Positions 59,045 through 64,000 of a DNA stretch of 64,000 bases are shown here, one piece after another. Origin of the DNA: Tamarix chinensis (taxonomy: Eukaryota > Streptophyta > Magnoliopsida > Caryophyllales > Tamaricaceae); NCBI GenBank assembly GCA_030549775.1, contig CM060174.1, positions 50,049,707 through 50,113,706 of the forward strand. Reading direction: 5' to 3'. The notes under the pieces were generated by a model that made no database searches, had not been told where the DNA came from, and worked only from the letters and a program-made list of their open reading frames with translations. Position numbers and translations under genes: made by a program. The first letter of the stretch is position 1. Each line of letters starts with the position of its first letter.

Positions 59045-61440
59045 CCACCAAAATACTCATGGTTTCTAACGATCCTCTTCGCAACTCCAAGATCCTTCAT
59101 CTTAAACTCACTATTCAGGATGGCCTTCATATTATCAATTTAGTCTATAAAATAACCTCTAAATTAGGCACACATGATCACATATCCCCTCAACCACAAG
59201 CAATTAGGTTGTTACATGTAACTCTCCTCCTTCAGCTCACCATGCAAAAATGCAGTTTTAACATCCAACTACTCCAAATTAAATTCATGCATAGGAACTA
59301 GAGTAAGAAAAGTAAAAATAGAAGTATGTCTAAATAATAGAGAAAATACCTTGTTAGAGACACCATCACCATACTCCCTCTTCTAAAGGAACACACACTC
59401 ATTAATTGTAAATTCCCTGTTGGTCAATAACTTAAAGGCAATTGAGTCCCATAGCCTATACCCCTTCACTCCAGATATAATGCCAAGAAAGATGCACTTC
59501 TTATCTCTAGTCTAAAGTTTACCATCATTCACATAAGTATAAGAAGGGAAATAAAAAACATGCAACTTGGGGTAATCAATTGGCTTACTAAACCACAAAC
59601 CCTTAGGTTTCTTCATATCAATGGACCAATTTTTGATCGGTTCACCAAGCAAGTTGCCATGTTAACTACTTCAACCTATCCCTCCTTGTCATAAAATACA
59701 TGAGCCTTCACCAATAAGAATTTATTCATCTGCTCAATAACCCCATTCTACTATTGTCTTCCAACATACGTGTAGTGTCTTTGTATCCCATGGTCATGGA
59801 AAAAATTAGTGAAACTCTACTCAACAAACTCAAGACCATTATTTGTTCTTAGACACTTAATCTACTTCCTAGTCTGATTCTCTATCAAGGTCTTCTAGCA
59901 TTTGAACACTCCAAATACATCATTCATATTCTTAAATAAATAGGCCTATACCTTTCTAGAGAAGTCATCAATGAATGTGGATCAAGTACGGTGAACCACC
60001 TTTGGAAACAACTCTCACTAGACCCTACAAATATGAATGGATATACTCAAGAGACCTTATTATACCATAACTAGCTATTGAAAAGGTAGCCCTCTTTTTC
60101 TTGCAAAACATACGATGCAGATATAATTGCATAATACCTATAATTTTTCTATACATAGAACCCTCTTAAAGATCTTAGTTAGAAATTTGACACTCATATG
60201 TCCTAGTGTGTTGTGCTAGATTCTTGTAACAACTAAGTACCCACCAGCTCATAAAGTATCCAAACCTACTTCCCCTTCACCACCACTAAATCCCCTTTGT
60301 AACTCTTAGGGTACCATCCCCAATAACACACCGATGCCTATTATAATTTAAGGAACTAAAAGAGATGAATTTGTTGGTCATCTCCTGGGCATGTTTTATG
60401 TTACACAGTGTCAATACCATACTATCATGCATACTCACCTTCATCGTCCCAACCCCATAAAGTTTACAAGCAGCATGATTGTTCATCAACACAACTACAC
60501 CCTAAGTTACCTCAAATGTATGAAACCAACTCTATTTGGGACATATATGGTAAGATAACATAGAATAAAGTATCCATTGATCACTAATCTTGTTCTGTCT
60601 ATATGTGGTAAAAAAACACATCTCCATCATTATCATTAAGTAACAAAAAGATCATCCTTTGTATAGAATGACTCACTAAGTGTAGCACCAAGCTTCTTGT
60701 TAGAACAAAACATCCTAACATGCCCCTTCTTATAAAACCCATAACATGTCACATTCTTTTTCCAACTATTCAACTTAGATATAGACTTTTTATGCTCATT
60801 AGACCCCCACTTTCGTGCCCACCCCTTAGCTTCCAATCCCTCACTATATGAGTCCTTAGAAGTACTAATATCAGGTAACTAACTATCAATAAACTCTTAT
60901 TGTAGTTGGGCACATTTTATATCCTCAAAGACTAAATCATCCTTCCCACACAAAATAGTCTCATGAAACTACTTAAAACTTGTAGGAAAGGATCATAACA
61001 ACATAATAGCCAAATCTTCATCATCTAATTTAACATCTATATTATACAAATCCATAACTATAGAGTCAAATTTAACTAAATGACTTTTCAAAGATAAACC
61101 TTCCCCTAATTTTAGGTTATCAAGTTAAATATTATATAACAGCTAATTTGCTATTGATTTTGTTCTATATAATGACTCTAGCTTCAACAATAAGGTAGCA
61201 TTTGTTGATTCTTTTTTCCACTTCTTATAGTACCTTATTCAGCAAACACAATTATATCGTAAAGTGAGTTTTCAGATATAATTCTTTAAATCTCTCATCT
61301 AACATCAATACTCACTTCTTTGAATGACTAGATAAAGTTTTTTCCAATCCGTTTTGAATTAGAATTACCCGCATCTTCAACTTCTATAATATGAAGTTGG
61401 TGGAATAATTAAACTTCTAAATATCAAATCTTGTAACCAT
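59045..61440 (-). pseudogene. Ty1/copia gag-pol remnant
   Basis: Sense is minus. From 61440: copia gag (LKMRVILIQNGL, then KSHLVKFDSIVMDLYNIDVK and LDDEDLAIMLL), a zinc knuckle CYGFYKKGHVRMFC whose second Cys is Phe, then a protease-region segment (ACKLYGVGTMKVSMHDSMV). The pre-integrase and integrase follow: YIHSYL-GLVRV, TFIDDFSRKV, IKCLRTNNGLEF, VNGVIEQMN-like, and PKLHVFYFPSYTYVNDGKL. The RT starts late (NKVFSLLFRHTSIFTFL, LDVKTAFLHGEL) and its end (ILNSEFKMKDLGV) follows after a gap, so two internal RT stretches are deleted. Many stops. No LTR was located on either side. It is cut at 59045 by an LTR fragment. Confidence 0.85.
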
Positions 61441-62319
61441 CCTAGTAACTAGATCTATTCAATAATGCAACAATAATACCTAAATTGTGTGCAATTAGAC
61501 TAAATTTAGAGAGGTCAAAAAAAAATTAACAAGATGATGTACAATTGAGGATTTAATAAAAAAAAGGTGTATAATTAAAAAATTAGAGATCTTTATTCGT
61601 CCTCTTGTGTAATTAAAAGATGATTAAACTAATAAATTAGTCAATTATACAAATAAAAAAATTCTTTTTGAAAAGATTATTATATGAAGAAGAAGGCAAA
61701 GGATGCACAACTCAAAATGGAGAGGGTTTCATATGTATCTACTATTAGATGAAAAAATCCTATAGGAAAAAACATGTTTTATAAATAAAGAAAAAATATA
61801 GTCCATGTTTAGGAGAAACGAGACCTCGTTTTTATTTTCTTACTCTCAAATTTTAACCAAAACACATCAAACGTTTCTCTTAAAAACATGGTCCATGTTT
61901 ATTAACAAGGTACCCCCATGCTTCTTACATAAACCTCTGTACTATACTAAACATCTCCAGCATCTATATGAACCAACACAATTTTATGTTTTTCTCAATT
62001 ACCGAGTCTAAATTCATAGAGTGAAATACACCTATTAACATGGATTAGCAACCTAATGAATGGATTAAATGGATCATGACTCATGACCTCTTCAATGGGT
62101 GTTATAAAGGCCTTTATAGGTAAACTCAAATAAATATTTGATGTCTTTGAAAGGGGTAATGAAATTTGGATATTGCCTTAGATGGACTAATCTAGAGGAT
62201 TTAGTAATCATTAAGTAAGCATTAATATAAATCCCACACATGGTTAAGGATTGTAATAGTTAATATTAAATAAGTATATGCATGTGTAGTTTGCATATTG
62301 TGTGGCCTTGTGTGACCAC
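61441..62319. other. Unassigned region upstream of copia remnant
   Basis: It should hold the 5' leader and LTR of the copia element in minus orientation, but I could not identify a primer site or LTR ends. 61500-61680 is AT-rich with repeated GTGTAATTAAAA-type words. Confidence 0.4.
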
Positions 62320-63100
62320 GTAATCTTGAGAATAACATATTAATTATTTAAAGTGGAAGATAATTAAATCATGTATGGGTCTAGGTTACCCAATCCTCGA
62401 TTAGCTACTAGAGGCTAATCTGCATTAGGAAGTTATTGATGCCTTCGGGCTTTATCTTTAGGTTGGATCCTAGTAGATCCTAGTTCCTCACCTACTCAAG
62501 ATATTGATGATATAATAGGGGGTATCAATACTAAAGGGTTTAGTTACCTAGTTGATTTTGGCTTCATCTCAAATATATATCAATACTAAGATATTTAGAT
62601 GATAACTGATTAAGTATTTCAAATGTAAATTTTGAAATAAGAGTGTGGTTAAAGAGGAAAATAGAGTAAAATAAAATGAATAGTAATGAAGATAATGGAT
62701 TATATATACATGACCTAATAAAAATCATGGACGTAGAAAATGGCCTATAGAGAAGTTATGTGCCGTGATGAATGAATCCTCGCTATTAGTAGCATATTAT
62801 ACTTGCATCTTGCATACCATCATCAATGATGAAGTACATTAGTGTTAAGCATGATAGGTTATGTATGATATGAACTTCATCTAACTGATTTGACTATGAG
62901 AAAGATTGCATCCTATTTAAATGAATTATGCATGAAAATTCTAGTATCACTTGTATATTATACTAGAATCTTTTTTGTTGGTAAATTTATTGAGGAGGTA
63001 ACTTGTCTTAATACATATGAAGTGTACCGATATACTTGTTTGTTTTGCTACCTGCTCATTCCCTTATGAAGAGGGACATTTGAGGTAGGTGATGATGAGT
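62320..63100 (+). mobile_element. LTR fragment of TGTAACACC superfamily (plus sense)
   Basis: ATAGGGGGTATCAATACTAAAGG (62515-62537) is the reverse complement of the block at about 54130-54150 in the CTTAG-flanked LTR. The stretch GATTAGCTACTAGAGG and, further on, AATGGCCTAT-GA-AAGTTATGTGC and GAGGAGGTAACTTGTC align with 32750-33090. Both termini are missing. Confidence 0.55.
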
Positions 63101-63169
63101 ATTCATAATAAATGAGAATAGTTGGTGGTGTTAGATGATGTATATGGACCATGGATGTTAATATTTTAT

Positions 63170-64000
63170 GTGGTGATGGTATTTTAGTAAATTTGGTATA
63201 ATAAGGGCGAAATGGTAATTTATAAGGGTAAAAGGTGTAAAATAGTAAAGGAATAAGTAAGAAGGGCATTTTAGTAAGTTTACATGGAAAAGGGGATAAC
63301 TTGGTAATTTTGTGAGTAAAAGGGATGAAGTGGTAATTTAATAAATAAGAAGGGTATTTTGGTAATTTATCATAAATAAGGGGTAACTTGGTAGAGTGGG
63401 TAATTAAAAGGGGTCAAATAGTAATTTAGTAGATTAGAGGGGTATTTTGGTAATTTGACATAAAAGAAGGATAACTTGGTAACTTGGGCAAAATGGCAAA
63501 GTAATAAATAAGAAAGGGTATTTTGGTAATTTGGCATAACAAGGGCAATTTGGTAATTTTAATAAGTAAGAAGGGTAATATGGTAATTTAACCAATTAAA
63601 GGGCAATTTGTTCATTTTAATAAGTAAGAAGGGTAACTTGGTAATTTTAATAAGTAAGAAGGGTAATATGGTAATATGACCAACTCAAAGGGTAACTTGG
63701 TAAATCTAATATGTATGAAGGGCAATTTAGTAATTTAACTAACCAAATCAGAAATCTATAAATGTAGCAAGTATGAAGGGTGATTTGGTGATTTAATAAA
63801 CCTGATGGGCAATTTGGTAATTTAAACAAGTATAAAGGATAGTTTGGTAATTTAACCAACTAGAAGGGTAAATTGGTAACTTAACAAGTATGAGGGGTGA
63901 AGTTGGTGATTTAATAAGTATGGAGGATAATTTGGTAGTCTAACAAATACAAAATGTAGCTTGGTAAATATACAAAAATGAAGGGTAATTTGGTAATTTG
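63170..64000. repeat. AT-rich minisatellite, opposite orientation, running off the window
   Basis: Units such as GAAGGGTAATTTGGTAATTT and TAATAAGTAAGAAGGGTAAC are the reverse complement of the array at 5150-6660. This implies a plus-sense long LTR that continues beyond the right edge. Open frames here are repeat-derived. Confidence 0.85.

Noticed and set aside
59059..59301. Plus-strand 80-residue ORF
   Set aside because: It is the antisense shadow of the copia reverse transcriptase end, which is recognisable on minus.

Overview
The window is nuclear DNA of a flowering plant with a large, transposon-rich genome. It is AT-rich and is built mostly of decayed LTR retrotransposons, solo LTRs, a 5'-truncated LINE, satellite-like repeats and long microsatellites. 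No intact protein-coding gene, rRNA, tRNA or CRISPR is visible. I cannot name the species. The human-type TTAGGG tract near 3.0 kb is suggestive but too short for taxonomy.

The dominant component is one superfamily of very long (about 3.0-5.3 kb) Ty3/gypsy LTRs that begin TGTAAYACC and end GGTGTTACA. I place at least eleven copies or fragments. Five are bounded by 5-bp target-site duplications (TSDs): 3332-8608, 8716-12787, 24560-28070, 39194-42163 and 53046-56401. Two (42235-45399 and one starting at 886) carry an initiator-Met-type primer binding site 3 bp from the LTR end. This fixes the sense strand: plus for 8716-12787, 39194-42163 and 42235-45399; minus for 3332-8608, 12898-16605, 24560-28070, 48001-50832 and 53046-56401. 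The LTRs contain a CT-rich leader, internal tandem arrays that differ from copy to copy, and clusters of a TCCACCGG...TAGTGG repeat.

Layout: 1-750 decayed gypsy gag (+); 886 onward a minus-strand LTR with a duplicated segment holding a telomere-like tract; 3332-12787 two solo LTRs back to back in opposite orientation; 12898-16605 a truncated LTR copy inserted near an Athila-like remnant (16606-18979) that ends in a polypurine tract and 3' LTR (18980-20497); 20498-24137 unassigned; 24138-28328 a dispersed repeat split by a solo LTR; 28555-30800 a gypsy integrase remnant split by a LINE; 30940-32450 LTR, primer site and gag start of a Tat/Athila-type element; 32650-33572 an LTR fragment; 33573-37415 an ancient gypsy gag-pol (-); 37416-39193 unassigned; 39194-47990 a solo LTR followed by the 5' half of a gypsy element; 48001-50832 a truncated LTR; 50834-51424 the second copy of the dispersed repeat, without the LTR insertion; 51425-53045 a possible low-copy island; 53046-56401 a solo LTR; 58191-59044 an LTR fragment; 59045-61440 a Ty1/copia gag-pol remnant (-); 62320 to the end LTR fragments and a minisatellite.

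All coding remnants carry multiple stops and frameshifts. Nothing here acts as a working pathway. The interest lies in the internal architecture of the long LTRs (variable arrays, a covarying interleaved palindrome, a frame kept open in two copies) and in nested insertions that can be resolved to the base.
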